A stretch of 64,000 nt of DNA, taken from positions 3,782,001 through 3,846,000 of the forward strand of contig CP094668.1 of assembly GCA_022836915.1 (NCBI GenBank). Direction: 5' to 3'. Numbering within the stretch: the stretch's first letter is position 1; each line of letters opens with the position of its first letter. Positions 37,892 through 46,637 of this stretch are shown piece by piece. Position numbers and translations under genes: made by a program. The notes under the pieces are model-generated. The model did not search any database. It was given only the letters and a program-made list of their open reading frames with translations, and was not told where the DNA came from. Source of the stretch: Paenibacillus sp. OVF10 (GTDB lineage Bacteria; Bacillota; Bacilli; Paenibacillales; Paenibacillaceae).

Positions 37892-37935
37892 ATCAAAAAC
37901 CACTACCTGAAACAACTCAGGTAGTGGTTTTTGAT
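37892..37935. terminator. Bidirectional terminator
   Basis: A perfect 19-bp inverted repeat (arms 37892-37910 and 37917-37935, core CCACTACCTGA/TCAGGTAGTGG) with A and T runs on its flanks serves the plus-strand gene before it and the minus-strand genes after it. Confidence 0.92.
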
Positions 37936-37988
37936 GTTAATTTAATTGAAAATGGTAACAAGCTATTTAAGTTATCGACAGTCAGCAG

Positions 37989-38081
37989 TTAATCCTCTTC
38001 TTTTGACATATTTCTAACGATCAGAAAAATCGCAAATATATCTAATAAAATAATAAATCCATTGGTTATCGGAAACCACAT
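37989..38081 (-). CDS. Putative 30-residue membrane microprotein
   Basis: Reads MWFPITNGFIILLDIFAIFL then IVRNMSKEED: one hydrophobic helix and an acidic tail. A weak ribosome site (GCGAGGT) lies about 12 nt before the ATG. It lies 40 nt after the stop of the minus-strand MFS gene and before the bidirectional terminator, so it could be the last gene of that transcript. Such short proteins are easy to call by chance; conservation would decide. Confidence 0.35.
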   Translation of the reverse strand: MWFPITNGFIILLDIFAIFLIVRNMSKEED

Positions 38082-38121
38082 GATTCTATATACCTCGCTT
38101 TATTTCATGAAGTGAATTTCA

Positions 38122-39627
38122 TTACGTTTTAACGCTGCGTTTTTGTGCTCGTTTCAAGCGCACGGCAACCCAGCTCATAATCAGAGCAGCAATGAACAGA
38201 AATACGGTCACACCTGCAATGACAACAAAGAAGGATTGGTCAAATGCAGCAAAGGCGGCATTTTTGAGCAATTCAGCAGACGCAGCAGGCAAGCTTTCGG
38301 CAGCGATAAGCGCTTCATCCAGACTGTCCTTCGCATTGGCTGGCACATGAACTCCCGTAGGAATCTTCATTGCCAGTGTGTAGAACAAGGTCGACATGCT
38401 GCCGATAATCGCAATACCGGATGCTCCGCCCAGCTCATAACCTACTTCCTCAATGGATGCTGCCATACCCGCTTTGTGAGGTGGGGCATAACTCATAATG
38501 GAATGTGATGCAGCGGTCATGCCTGATCCAAGACCTGCACCAAGCAGTGCCAAACCGATAATTTGCCCAGTGAACCCAGCATTGAAATACATCAGATACG
38601 TCCCCATGCCAAGGGCAGCGATGAAGAGAGTGAAGCTTTTGATATATACAACATCCACACGGTGCATAATGGCCCCCGTAACAGGTCCGGCAATGAGTGC
38701 TGCAACAGGTATGGATACGGTGAATAGTCCAGCCTGAAGAGGTGACATGCCTTCCACCAGCTGAAGCCGCTGAGTGACCATATATTGCACACCCATTTGT
38801 GCAAATAAGCCAACCAGTGCGGTAATAAAGCCGGTACTGAATCTTGGAATTTTGAACAAGGACAGATCCAGCAGTGGAGTCGTACTGTTATTCTGACGGC
38901 GAATAAAGATGATCAGGGACAGAAGACCGATCACAGCAGCAATGATAGCGAGTGTGAGGGATCCTTCGCGTCTTGTGAATTCCTTAATGGAATAGATAAT
39001 TCCAACCATGGCAATCATGATCTGGATGGAACTGGTGAAGTCCCACTTTTTCGACGCATCCCCATGGTGTTTAGGAATCATTTTCAAGGCGAATACAAAC
39101 GCAAGAATAGCGATAGGCAGGTTAATTAGAAACACAGAGCCCCACCAGAAATGTTGAAGAAGCAGTCCACCAACAATCGGTCCCAGTCCAGCACCACCTG
39201 ATGCAATGGAACCCCATATGCCGATCGCCAGTGCGAGTTCTCGCTCATTCGTAAACGTAACTCTGATAATCGACAATGTCGCTGGCATCATCATGGATGC
39301 ACCTACAGCTAGAAGAATTCTGCTCATGACTAGTACAGCCGGTACTGGAGAAAAGGCAGCAGCAAGAGAAGCAGCAGAAAAGACGAGCAAGCCCAGGGTA
39401 AATATTTTTTTATGACCAACACGGTCCCCGAGTGTTCCCATTGCAGGAAGAAGACCCGCCATGACAAGGGAGTAACCGTTCAGAATCCATAATTTCTCCG
39501 AAGCAGATGCACCGAGATCATGGGTCAAGCTGGGTAAAGCGGTGTACAGGATGGTCATATCCATCACAATGAGTAATAGTGCACTTGAGACAATAACAAG
39601 AATCATCCAACGTTTGAATTTTGACAT
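38122..39627 (-). CDS. DHA2-type MFS drug efflux transporter (QacA/EmrB-like)
   Basis: 501 residues with 14 predicted membrane segments, the DHA2 pattern. Diagnostic motifs: LLIVMDMTILYTALPSLTHDL in helix 1, GTLGDRVGHKKIF (motif A) and a motif C-like GLGPIVGGLL in helix 5. The ATG follows CGGAGGGAAAC. Such pumps export cationic or lipophilic drugs by proton antiport. It is divergent from a MerR/GyrI-type regulator, and the shared spacer carries a MerR-type promoter pointing at this gene, so efflux is probably induced by drug-like ligands. Confidence 0.93.
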   Translation of the reverse strand: MSKFKRWMILVIVSSALLLIVMDMTILYTALPSLTHDLGASASEKLWILNGYSLVMAGLLPAMGTLGDRVGHKKIFTLGLLVFSAASLAAAFSPVPAVLVMSRILLAVGASMMMPATLSIIRVTFTNERELALAIGIWGSIASGGAGLGPIVGGLLLQHFWWGSVFLINLPIAILAFVFALKMIPKHHGDASKKWDFTSSIQIMIAMVGIIYSIKEFTRREGSLTLAIIAAVIGLLSLIIFIRRQNNSTTPLLDLSLFKIPRFSTGFITALVGLFAQMGVQYMVTQRLQLVEGMSPLQAGLFTVSIPVAALIAGPVTGAIMHRVDVVYIKSFTLFIAALGMGTYLMYFNAGFTGQIIGLALLGAGLGSGMTAASHSIMSYAPPHKAGMAASIEEVGYELGGASGIAIIGSMSTLFYTLAMKIPTGVHVPANAKDSLDEALIAAESLPAASAELLKNAAFAAFDQSFFVVIAGVTVFLFIAALIMSWVAVRLKRAQKRSVKT

Positions 39628-39662
39628 GTTTCCCTCCGACGATATGAATAACTTACAATTTT

Positions 39663-39693
39663 AGACTAAACTATCGGGTAACCCTATAGTCAA
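39663..39693 (-). promoter_or_regulatory. MerR-type promoter/operator for the efflux gene
   Basis: On the minus strand TTGACT (39688-39693) and TAGTCT (39663-39668) are separated by 19 bp, the overlong spacer typical of MerR-controlled promoters. The spacer is covered by a dyad at 39670-39690 (arms ACTATCGGGT and ACCCTATAGT, 9 of 10 pairs). The MerR gene starts at 39767 on the other strand. Confidence 0.78.
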
Positions 39694-39766
39694 ATCTTTA
39701 TTTACACACTATAATGCATTTATACTTTTATAACTTAGACCACATATGTACACGGAGGGCCCTAAG

Positions 39767-40624
39767 ATGGCTGGACATCACGCACAACACTTTACCACCA
39801 GTGAATTTGCCAAGATCTGCGGAGTGACCAAACATACCTTGTTTCATTATGACGAGATTGGGCTGTTAAAGCCTGAATATACCAATGCCAAGGGCTACCG
39901 CTATTACGGTATGCAACAAACGTATGTGCTGGATGTCATACATGTGCTGAAGAAGGCAGGAAGCTCACTCCAAGAGATTAAGTCATTTATTCAAAATCAG
40001 AATACACCATTGTTAATTGAGCTATTTGAACAGAAATTAAAGGCACTTGAGTTGGAGCAACAACGAATCAAACGTATGCAAAAGCTGCTAAGTGGTGCCA
40101 TTGAAATGACGAAACAAGCCACGGATGCTTCTCCTGAAGGGCTGCATATTGAACAATGTGAGCTGGAGTATTTTATTGCTGTTCAACTGGAGCAAGGGGA
40201 TGGGGATAAGGAATTCTTCCGTAAGTTCATTGAATACAGGACCCATTGTGATGAACAGATGATCGACTATGAATTTCCGGTATGGACGATCTTACGTCAG
40301 GAGCACTATGAGGCAGGAGAATACTATCCGGATTACTTTGGCAACAAAATAAAAGCTCCCATTCCAGGGGAAACGATATGGATTAAGCCCAAAGGGATGT
40401 ATGCCGTCATGAATCATCGAGGTTCATACGAAAGCATGCCGGAGACGTATTCCCTCATGAAAGAGGAGATAGAAAAAGAGGGACTGCAAGTCTGTGGACA
40501 TGTGTATGCACTGGACCTGCTCACTTATTTTGCAGAAAGTAATCCCGATGAGTACATCATCAAAATTTACGTAGAGGTGTGTACGGCTGATAACACAAGC
40601 AAAAAACAGAATGGCTTGATTTAG
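39767..40624 (+). CDS. MerR-family regulator with GyrI-like ligand domain (BmrR-type)
   Basis: 285 residues from ATG 39767, 7 nt after GGAGGG; the in-frame ATG at 39746 lies before that site. Residues about 10-75 form the MerR winged helix ([32 protein letters not shown]), followed by a coiled coil (about 85-120). The C-terminal 150 residues are a GyrI/BmrR-type effector domain ([26 protein letters not shown]). BmrR-type proteins bind hydrophobic drugs and activate efflux genes by untwisting a 19-bp-spacer promoter, just the arrangement found beside it. Confidence 0.9.
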   Translation: MAGHHAQHFTTSEFAKICGVTKHTLFHYDEIGLLKPEYTNAKGYRYYGMQQTYVLDVIHVLKKAGSSLQEIKSFIQNQNTPLLIELFEQKLKALELEQQRIKRMQKLLSGAIEMTKQATDASPEGLHIEQCELEYFIAVQLEQGDGDKEFFRKFIEYRTHCDEQMIDYEFPVWTILRQEHYEAGEYYPDYFGNKIKAPIPGETIWIKPKGMYAVMNHRGSYESMPETYSLMKEEIEKEGLQVCGHVYALDLLTYFAESNPDEYIIKIYVEVCTADNTSKKQNGLI

Positions 40625-40634
40625 GAGGATTTTT

Positions 40635-41156
40635 CTGAAATTAATTAAAACATATGATGTGGATCTAAGTGAAGCATGGTCGACTCTTCTTCAAGAATTA
40701 CTTGTTGCCAGTTTTCCAGAGGTTTATCCAAAAGACAGATTGTTCTTTAAGCAAATACCACATGGTAGAGTGTTGGCATTTACCCCTGATAACCAATTAG
40801 TTGGGCATGTCGGACTAGATTACAGGATGATGAATTTGAATGGAACACCCATAAGAGTGTTGGGGATAATCGATTTGTGTGTTTCTCCGGCTATTCGCTC
40901 TCAAGGAATCGCTTCTTTGTTAATATCCGAAGTGGAAAGGTTGGCCAAAGCGCGTGTTGATTTTGTCCTTTTATTTGCGGATCATGAGGAATTGTATAGT
41001 AAAAATGGATTCAAAACGGTAAGCAACACATGTAAGTGGTTGAAAATTGATCATGAAACCTTAACCACAGTTGGAGTTGGGACTCAAAAGGTAGAGGGGT
41101 TAATGATTAAAGAAGTGGGAAGCATGCCATGGGGTGAAGGGGAACTCGACTTTTAG
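40635..41156 (+). CDS. GNAT family N-acetyltransferase, possible CTG start
   Basis: 173 residues if read from CTG 40635 (LKLIKTYDVDLSEAW), 6 nt after AGGAGGA; the first ATG-like alternative is GTG 40659, which has no ribosome site. The acetyl-CoA binding loop is IDLCVSPAIRSQGIASLLISEVE, and the C-terminal strand is VLLFADHEELYSKNGFKTV. The substrate is unknown. The gene is 10 nt after the MerR gene stop, so both may share a transcript. A CTG start is rare and could also be an error for TTG. Confidence 0.83.
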   Translation: MKLIKTYDVDLSEAWSTLLQELLVASFPEVYPKDRLFFKQIPHGRVLAFTPDNQLVGHVGLDYRMMNLNGTPIRVLGIIDLCVSPAIRSQGIASLLISEVERLAKARVDFVLLFADHEELYSKNGFKTVSNTCKWLKIDHETLTTVGVGTQKVEGLMIKEVGSMPWGEGELDF

Positions 41157-41272
41157 GATATTTATATTAATCCCTACGCGCCAATATGGAAGAAGGGTGC
41201 CTTGACCCATGTTGTATTCCATGTTAAGTTTTCTGTATTCAAATTGTGAGCTTGTAAAGGGGTGATGGAGTG

Positions 41273-41401
41273 ATGACGGAATTAGAGGTTGTGGATGTTT
41301 ATGTGGGCCTGTCAACGAACATGAACAGTGGCATGGTTCACAATATAACTAATCAGAATCCGACACTTTGTCCTCCTATGCATAGATCTACTCGGCGCTA
41401 A
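41273..41401 (+). CDS. Possible 42-residue ORF of unknown function
   Basis: An ATG at 41273 with AAAGGGGTGATGGAG before it reads 42 codons (MTELEVVDVYVGLSTNMNSG onward) to a TAA. No known family is evident; it could be a remnant or spurious. It occupies the 390-bp gap between the GNAT and ABC-F genes. Confidence 0.25.
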   Translation: MTELEVVDVYVGLSTNMNSGMVHNITNQNPTLCPPMHRSTRR

Positions 41402-41485
41402 ATGATTTATCGCCAGGTTTCTTTATTGTATAAGCGAATCTAAATTCTGATTATGTTCAAATATTAAAGTGAGGGAGTCCATGCC

Positions 41486-41560
41486 ATGTTCGATGGTGAA
41501 ATCCCGTCAGTTTACTTTTATATTTCACATAAGAAGGATGATCTGTATGTCTTTAATTAA
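41486..41560 (+). promoter_or_regulatory. Possible leader peptide overlapping the ABC-F start
   Basis: GAGGGAG at 41471-41477 is 8 nt before ATG 41486, which opens a 24-codon frame (MFDGEIPSVYFYISHKKDDL then YVFN) ending at 41560, 13 nt past the ABC-F start at 41547. Overlapping short leaders are used by several antibiotic-induced ABC-F genes. No alternative stem pair was resolved, so this is tentative. Confidence 0.35.
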
Positions 41561-43024
41561 CGTTACCAACCTGACCTTTGCCTATGATGGCAGTTACGAT
41601 AACATATTTGAAAATGTTAGTTTTCAGTTGGACTCTGATTGGAAATTGGGTTTTACCGGAAGGAACGGCAGAGGTAAAACAACCTTCCTCAATCTGTTGC
41701 TCGGCAAATATGAGTACAGCGGACATATCTCTGCGAATGTTAGCTTTGAATATTTTCCTTTCCAGGTAGAGAATAAGGGAGCTATGACCGTCGATGTCAT
41801 CGGCGAGATTCATCCTGAATATCTGCACTGGCAAGTTGTGCGCGAGCTTAACCTGTTGAAAGTGTCAGAAGATGTGTTGTATCGGCCTTTCGATACGTTA
41901 TCCAACGGAGAACAAACAAAGGTGATGCTGGCTGCTTTGTTCCTGAAGGATAATCGATTTCTGCTCATTGATGAACCTACCAATCATCTTGATCTTCATG
42001 CGAGACAAATTGTAGGTGATTATCTCCGCAGCAAGAGTGGATTTATTTTGGTATCTCACGATCGATCCTTTCTGGATCACAGCGTGGACCATATCCTTTC
42101 CATCAATAAGAGTAACATCGAGATTCAGAAAGGCAATTTTTCCGCTTGGTGGGAAAATAAAAGAAGGCAAGATCAGTTTGAACTTGCGAGTAATGAGAAA
42201 TTAATAAAGGATATCAAACGTTTATCCGATTCAGCCAAACGGACCGGTGGATGGTCGCATGAAGTTGAAAAAACCAAAAATGGTACGAGAAATTCCGGTT
42301 CCAAGGTGGATAAAGGATATATTGGGCACAAGGCTGCCAAAATGATGAAACGTTCCAAAAATATCGAACAAAGGCAGCAATCTGCGATTCAGGAGAAATC
42401 CAAACTTCTCAAAAATATCGAGAGTGCAGAACGTCTACAGATTCATCAGCTGGATTTTCACAAGCATGAACTTGTCGAATTGGAACATGTGTCGATCTCA
42501 TACGGCTCCAATACGGTGTGTAAGGATGTCAGTATCACGGTTGAAAAAGGGGATCGTATATCCCTATACGGTAAAAATGGATCTGGAAAATCAAGCATTC
42601 TTAAACTGATCTGTGGTGAAGATATTGCTTATACAGGTCTTTTCCGTAAGGATCATCAGCTTAAAATCTCGTATGTGTCGCAGGATACGTCCGATCTCGG
42701 AGGACATTTATCTGAGTATGCGGCCACACAAGGAATTGATGAAAGCCTGTTTAAATCGATACTTCGAAAGTTGGATTTTTCCAGACTGCAATTGGAGAAA
42801 GATATCTCAACGTTTAGTGCAGGTCAAAAAAGAAAGTGCTCATTGCCAAAAGTCTTAGTGAGAAAGCTCATCTGCATATTTGGGATGAACCACTCAACTT
42901 TGTAGATGTCATTTCACGTATGCAGATCGAAGACTTACTCTTGGAATACTCGCCAACCCTGCTTTTTGTAGAGCATGATCGTGAATTTTGTACAAATATT
43001 GCAACGAGAATCATCGAACTGTAA
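41547..43024 (+). CDS. Lsa-type ABC-F ribosomal protection protein, frameshifted
   Basis: ATG 41547 (MSLINVTNLTFAYDG) follows AAGAAGGATGATCT. Restoring one A in AAAAAA 42826-42831 gives FSAGQKKKVLIAKSLSEKAH and a protein of about 492 residues. Two ATPase domains: Walker A GRNGRGKTT with LSNGEQTK signature and LLIDEPTNHLD; then GKNGSGKSS with FSAGQKKK and IWDEPLNFVDV. The linker between them is about 100 residues, and no membrane domain exists. The sequence closely fits Lsa-type proteins, which dislodge lincosamides, streptogramin A and pleuromutilins from the ribosome. Actual resistance is untested. A TetR gene follows after a terminator. Confidence 0.9.
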
Positions 43025-43048
43025 GTAACGGGAAAGATAACCATGCTA

Positions 43049-43077
43049 AGAGCCGCCAAATGGCGGCTTTTAGTTTT
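43049..43077 (+). terminator. Terminator after the ABC-F gene
   Basis: AGCCGCCA pairs with TGGCGGCT, followed by TTTAGTTTT. Confidence 0.85.
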
Positions 43078-43176
43078 ACTCGTGAGGAAGTATGCTATAA
43101 TTTTATAGTCTAATCCAATCATATGATGGATGATCAGATCAATTGTTGAACTATACTCGCCAAGAGGTGTAATAGA

Positions 43177-43743
43177 ATGAAAAAGGAAATGACTACAATC
43201 AAACAAATCAGGCTTCATTCCATTTTGGACGAGGCCACCAAGTTGCTGATTGAAAAACCGAATGCTTCCATGAATGAAATTGCAGAATCTGCAAAAATCG
43301 GGATCGCTACGTTACATCGATATGTGGAAAGCCGCGAACAGCTGATGATTCATCTGGGATTACGCGCAATCGAGGTGGTCAGTGAGACCATGCAACAAAT
43401 TCAACTGGATGAGGAGCACTGTGAAAAATACATACCTGAGCTGATCGAGGCGCTGATTCCATTAGGCGACAAAATATATTTTCTGGCTCATGACACCACC
43501 GTTAACTATAATCCCGAGATTGATGGAGCAGATATGAAACTGAGACAACCTGTACTGCATGCGGTCGGTCTGTTACAACAGAAAGGTTACTTCCGCTCCG
43601 ATCTTGATAAAACCTGGATTGTCGATGTGCTGTATTCCATCATGTTCCTGACGTGGCAGCAGGTTGTAAGTGGTCATATCGCGAGAAAAGCAGCCCCTGA
43701 GCTTGTAATAGACACGTTTTATCATGGATTTAAGCAGCACTAG
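43177..43743 (+). CDS. TetR-family transcriptional regulator
   Basis: 188 residues. The N-terminal HTH reads LLIEKPNASMNEIAESAKIGIATLHRYVESREQLM. The C-terminal helical domain (LIEALIPLGDKIYFLAHDTT, IVDVLYSIMFLTWQQVVSGH) is a ligand pocket of no obvious class. The promoter region has a dyad CTATAATTTTATAG (43094-43107) covering a TATAAT-like -10, a possible autoregulatory operator. Its target is unknown; the ABC-F gene before it is separated by a terminator. Confidence 0.88.
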   Translation: MKKEMTTIKQIRLHSILDEATKLLIEKPNASMNEIAESAKIGIATLHRYVESREQLMIHLGLRAIEVVSETMQQIQLDEEHCEKYIPELIEALIPLGDKIYFLAHDTTVNYNPEIDGADMKLRQPVLHAVGLLQQKGYFRSDLDKTWIVDVLYSIMFLTWQQVVSGHIARKAAPELVIDTFYHGFKQH

Positions 43744-43784
43744 GTCAGCGCCAATTGAAGTAAAAAACAATAGATCTAAATACG

Positions 43785-43846
43785 AAAACACCCCAAAAGA
43801 ATCAATCGTATCGTTAGATACGCAGACTCTTTGAGGGTGTTTTTTT
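43785..43846 (+). terminator. Terminator after TetR gene
   Basis: AAAACACCC pairs with GGGTGTTTT; an inner hairpin CGTATC/GATACG lies at 43807-43822; seven T follow. Confidence 0.75.
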
Positions 43847-44095
43847 GCGTTCACAACAGCGTTTCTCAGTGCGCAAGCTTCAAAGACTTGATTTTTACTG
43901 AGATTCAAATATTAACAGGGTTCAGAATTTAAGATTTTCAGTTTACAAAAAATGATATAAATTTCTAGTAGATTCAAATCATTACCAAATAAAGACAAAA
44001 TATTCAAACGAGGGGGCCGGACAGAACTACCTGCAATTGTGCAGTTCGAATCAGCTTATGTACTCATTCCATCAACCCAAATCAGGAGGGATTCC

Positions 44096-45250
44096 ATGCT
44101 TTACACCATTATTGTGCCAGTCAACCAGGACTATAACATTTTGAACCTGTTCACAGATTCGTTGCTCCGGACGGTAAGTCCATCCACTCAGATTATTTTC
44201 ATCAACGATGGTTCCGGCTCAGCAGTCTTTCAACATCTGGATAAACTGAAGCAAGAAGTAAGAGAAGGTGTGACCATCGAGATTCTTCAGCATGATTTTC
44301 CACTCGGTTGCGCCGTGTCGATTAATAGCGCACTGAGTCTAGCCAAGGGAGAGTACATTTTCTTCCTGGATTCGGACACCATTCTTCAACCGAACTGGCA
44401 ACCGATGATGAAAGAGACACTGGATAGCGATATTACAATCGGCATGATTGGAGGGGTTCTGTTGTATCCGCAAACCGGAGGCGTGCAGCATTGCGGCATT
44501 GCTTTTGCGGACACCATCGGCCGACATCTGTTCCTGAACGCATCTCCTGATGATATCCCAAAAGAAACCTTCTCTGTTCAACTGGTGGTGTTCGCCATGT
44601 TTGGCATGAAGCGGGAGGTGTATGAGACCATCGGCAACCTCGATGAGAAGTTCTTTAATGGGTACGAGGACTTTGATTATCAGATGCGGGCACGAGCTGC
44701 GGGATACGATACGGTCATTAACCCGAATATTCAGGCGTATCACTGGGAACGCAGCAGCGGCATTCACCGCAACTTCAACCGCAAGAACAATCTGGCACGC
44801 TTCTGGAAAAAGTGGGGCGGTCAAATTGAGGCTGATGTGTGGCCATTCGTTTTCAGTCATCTGAAAGCACAGCTGGAAAGCCAAGGGGAATACCAGCATC
44901 TGCCGATTGTTGGGATTGACCTTGCCGAGGTTCGAAGTGATGCCGATACATTCTGGACCAAGCTGGAGGAAGCCGAATTTGCAAATGTTGCCGAAGTACG
45001 TGACTACTCAAACCGCTTTAATTCCAATGGGGCAATCTGGCTGCCACAGGTACTGGGCAAGGAACTGATTCATAGTGAGAATCGGTTACTGTTTTTGGTG
45101 GACAATTTCGCCCGTTTACTGGAGAACCGCTACTGGATTGAGATGAGACATGCTCATCGAGCCAAGGATCTGATCATTGACCTGTATGGCAATGTAATCA
45201 CGATGGATCGCATATACGATGGATGCTGGCCTGGAACCAAAGTTCGGTAA
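44096..45250 (+). CDS. Family 2 glycosyltransferase
   Basis: 384 residues from ATG 44096, 6 nt after AGGAGG. The GT-A domain occupies about residues 1-240: MLYTIIVPVNQDYNILNLF, TQIIFINDGSG, PLGCAVSINSALSLAKGEYI, the metal-binding DSDT, and the ED acceptor motif in NGYEDFDYQMRARAAGY. The last 140 residues (FSHLKAQLESQGEY onward) are a separate domain that I do not recognise, ending with LIIDLYGNVITMDRIYD. It is the first gene of a run including an aminotransferase, a dehydrogenase and an exporter (44-49 kb), 37 nt from the next start. Likely role: sugar transfer onto a small metabolite or surface glycan; inference only. Confidence 0.88.
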   Translation: MLYTIIVPVNQDYNILNLFTDSLLRTVSPSTQIIFINDGSGSAVFQHLDKLKQEVREGVTIEILQHDFPLGCAVSINSALSLAKGEYIFFLDSDTILQPNWQPMMKETLDSDITIGMIGGVLLYPQTGGVQHCGIAFADTIGRHLFLNASPDDIPKETFSVQLVVFAMFGMKREVYETIGNLDEKFFNGYEDFDYQMRARAAGYDTVINPNIQAYHWERSSGIHRNFNRKNNLARFWKKWGGQIEADVWPFVFSHLKAQLESQGEYQHLPIVGIDLAEVRSDADTFWTKLEEAEFANVAEVRDYSNRFNSNGAIWLPQVLGKELIHSENRLLFLVDNFARLLENRYWIEMRHAHRAKDLIIDLYGNVITMDRIYDGCWPGTKVR

Positions 45251-45287
45251 TTCACTCACAACGAAAATAAACAGGGAGGTACTTAAG

Positions 45288-46595
45288 GTGAAAGAAAAAG
45301 AGAGCACGCTCGATCGTGCCGTAAGATTTACCCGTAATCTGGAGTGGTTGGAACAAGTCGAAAAGGTAATTCCGAGCGGATGCAGCACTTTAGCCAAAGC
45401 ACCTGAACGTTTATTTCCGGGGCATACCCCCGTATGTTGTGCAGAGGCTTATAATTCCCGATTTACAGATATCGACGGGAATGAATGGCTCGATTGCGAA
45501 ATGGCCATGGGTACGGCGCCATGGGGCCATGCCAGACATGAAGTCCAATTAACCGTCATTCACCAGTTGAAAAAAGGGACAAGCTTTTCTTTGCCTGCCG
45601 ACATCGAGCTTGAATGCGCTGAGTTGATTCTGGAGCGGTTCGAGGGTCGTTATCCGTCGCTGCGCTTCACCAAGAGTGGTGCCGATGCAGTGAGTGGGGC
45701 CGTACGACTTGCCCGTGCCGCAAGTGGCAAAAGCAAGGTTATTGCGACGGCTTATCATGGGTGGCATGACTGGTCTGCCTACGGCTATTATGGTGGCCAG
45801 ACGAAAGAACGGGGCATTCCAGTAGATATCGAGCGTTCAACAATCTGGGTCAACAAACCTACCGCGGAGCAAATTGAAGCTCAGATTACCTCATCTCCCG
45901 AGGATATCGCATGTATTGTTTTATGTCCCAACGAGTGGAAAAGGGATGCGCTCGAGGAAGTCGTAAACCTATGCCGGTCTCTGGACATCATTATCATATT
46001 TGATGAGGTCACTTCCGGTATTCGAATGGGCAAACAGGCTACAGCAGGGGAATATGATATCTGGCCTGATCTGCTCTGTATCTCGAAAGGTATGGCAAAC
46101 GGTTTACCGCTCGCAGCGGTTTTGGGGCCTGAGCACTTGATGTCTCTGTCGGGACAGGTCCGATTCAGTAATGCCCATTCCAGCGAAACAACAGCGCTCG
46201 CGGCAGCCATTGCCTGTGAACGATTAATGAAAAATGCGAAAGTATGGCCGACCTGGCGTGAACCGGCAACCCGGATCATGGATCGTCTGGAATCTGAACT
46301 TGTGTTACTCGGATTAACGGATCAATTGGAAGTGAAGGGGACGTATGCAAGCTTCTGCATTCAATCCCTGGCCGAGGATAACTTCCAAACGGACCCTTTC
46401 CGCGAGTTCATGGTGAAGAGAATGGCTCACTTCGGCATCTTCACCAAAGGTTACTTTATTTTCTCAGATGCCCATACACGGGAAGAATTGCTGTGGGTCG
46501 AGGAAGCGCTGATGCAGATCCTGTCAGACTGGAAAGAGATTCAGAAGCAGGAACATCTTCATTCGATGCAACTTTCGAAAACGTTTGAAGCTTAA
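45288..46595 (+). CDS. Class III PLP aminotransferase (glutamate-1-semialdehyde mutase-like)
   Basis: 435 residues from GTG 45288, 8 nt after GGGAGG. Fold type I signatures: NEWLDCEMAMGTAPWGHARHEV, the PLP phosphate site in FTKSGADAVSGAVRLARAASG, AYHGWHDW, IFDEVTSGIRMGKQATAG and the Schiff-base Lys267 in CISKGMANGLPLAAVLG. The closest well-known relatives are HemL-type aminomutases and class III transaminases. A true HemL is unlikely here because no haem genes are near; linkage to a zinc dehydrogenase suggests that an alcohol is oxidised to a carbonyl and then aminated, for example on a sugar or cyclitol. That pathway is inference. Confidence 0.88.
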   Translation: MKEKESTLDRAVRFTRNLEWLEQVEKVIPSGCSTLAKAPERLFPGHTPVCCAEAYNSRFTDIDGNEWLDCEMAMGTAPWGHARHEVQLTVIHQLKKGTSFSLPADIELECAELILERFEGRYPSLRFTKSGADAVSGAVRLARAASGKSKVIATAYHGWHDWSAYGYYGGQTKERGIPVDIERSTIWVNKPTAEQIEAQITSSPEDIACIVLCPNEWKRDALEEVVNLCRSLDIIIIFDEVTSGIRMGKQATAGEYDIWPDLLCISKGMANGLPLAAVLGPEHLMSLSGQVRFSNAHSSETTALAAAIACERLMKNAKVWPTWREPATRIMDRLESELVLLGLTDQLEVKGTYASFCIQSLAEDNFQTDPFREFMVKRMAHFGIFTKGYFIFSDAHTREELLWVEEALMQILSDWKEIQKQEHLHSMQLSKTFEA

Positions 46596-46637
46596 TCCAT
46601 AGATCATAATCGACAATCGACTAGGAGGAATTATTCA

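Noticed and set aside
45288..46595. True HemL (glutamate-1-semialdehyde aminomutase)
   Set aside because: No haem genes nearby and the context is a dehydrogenase, glycosyltransferase and exporter; only the broader family is supported.
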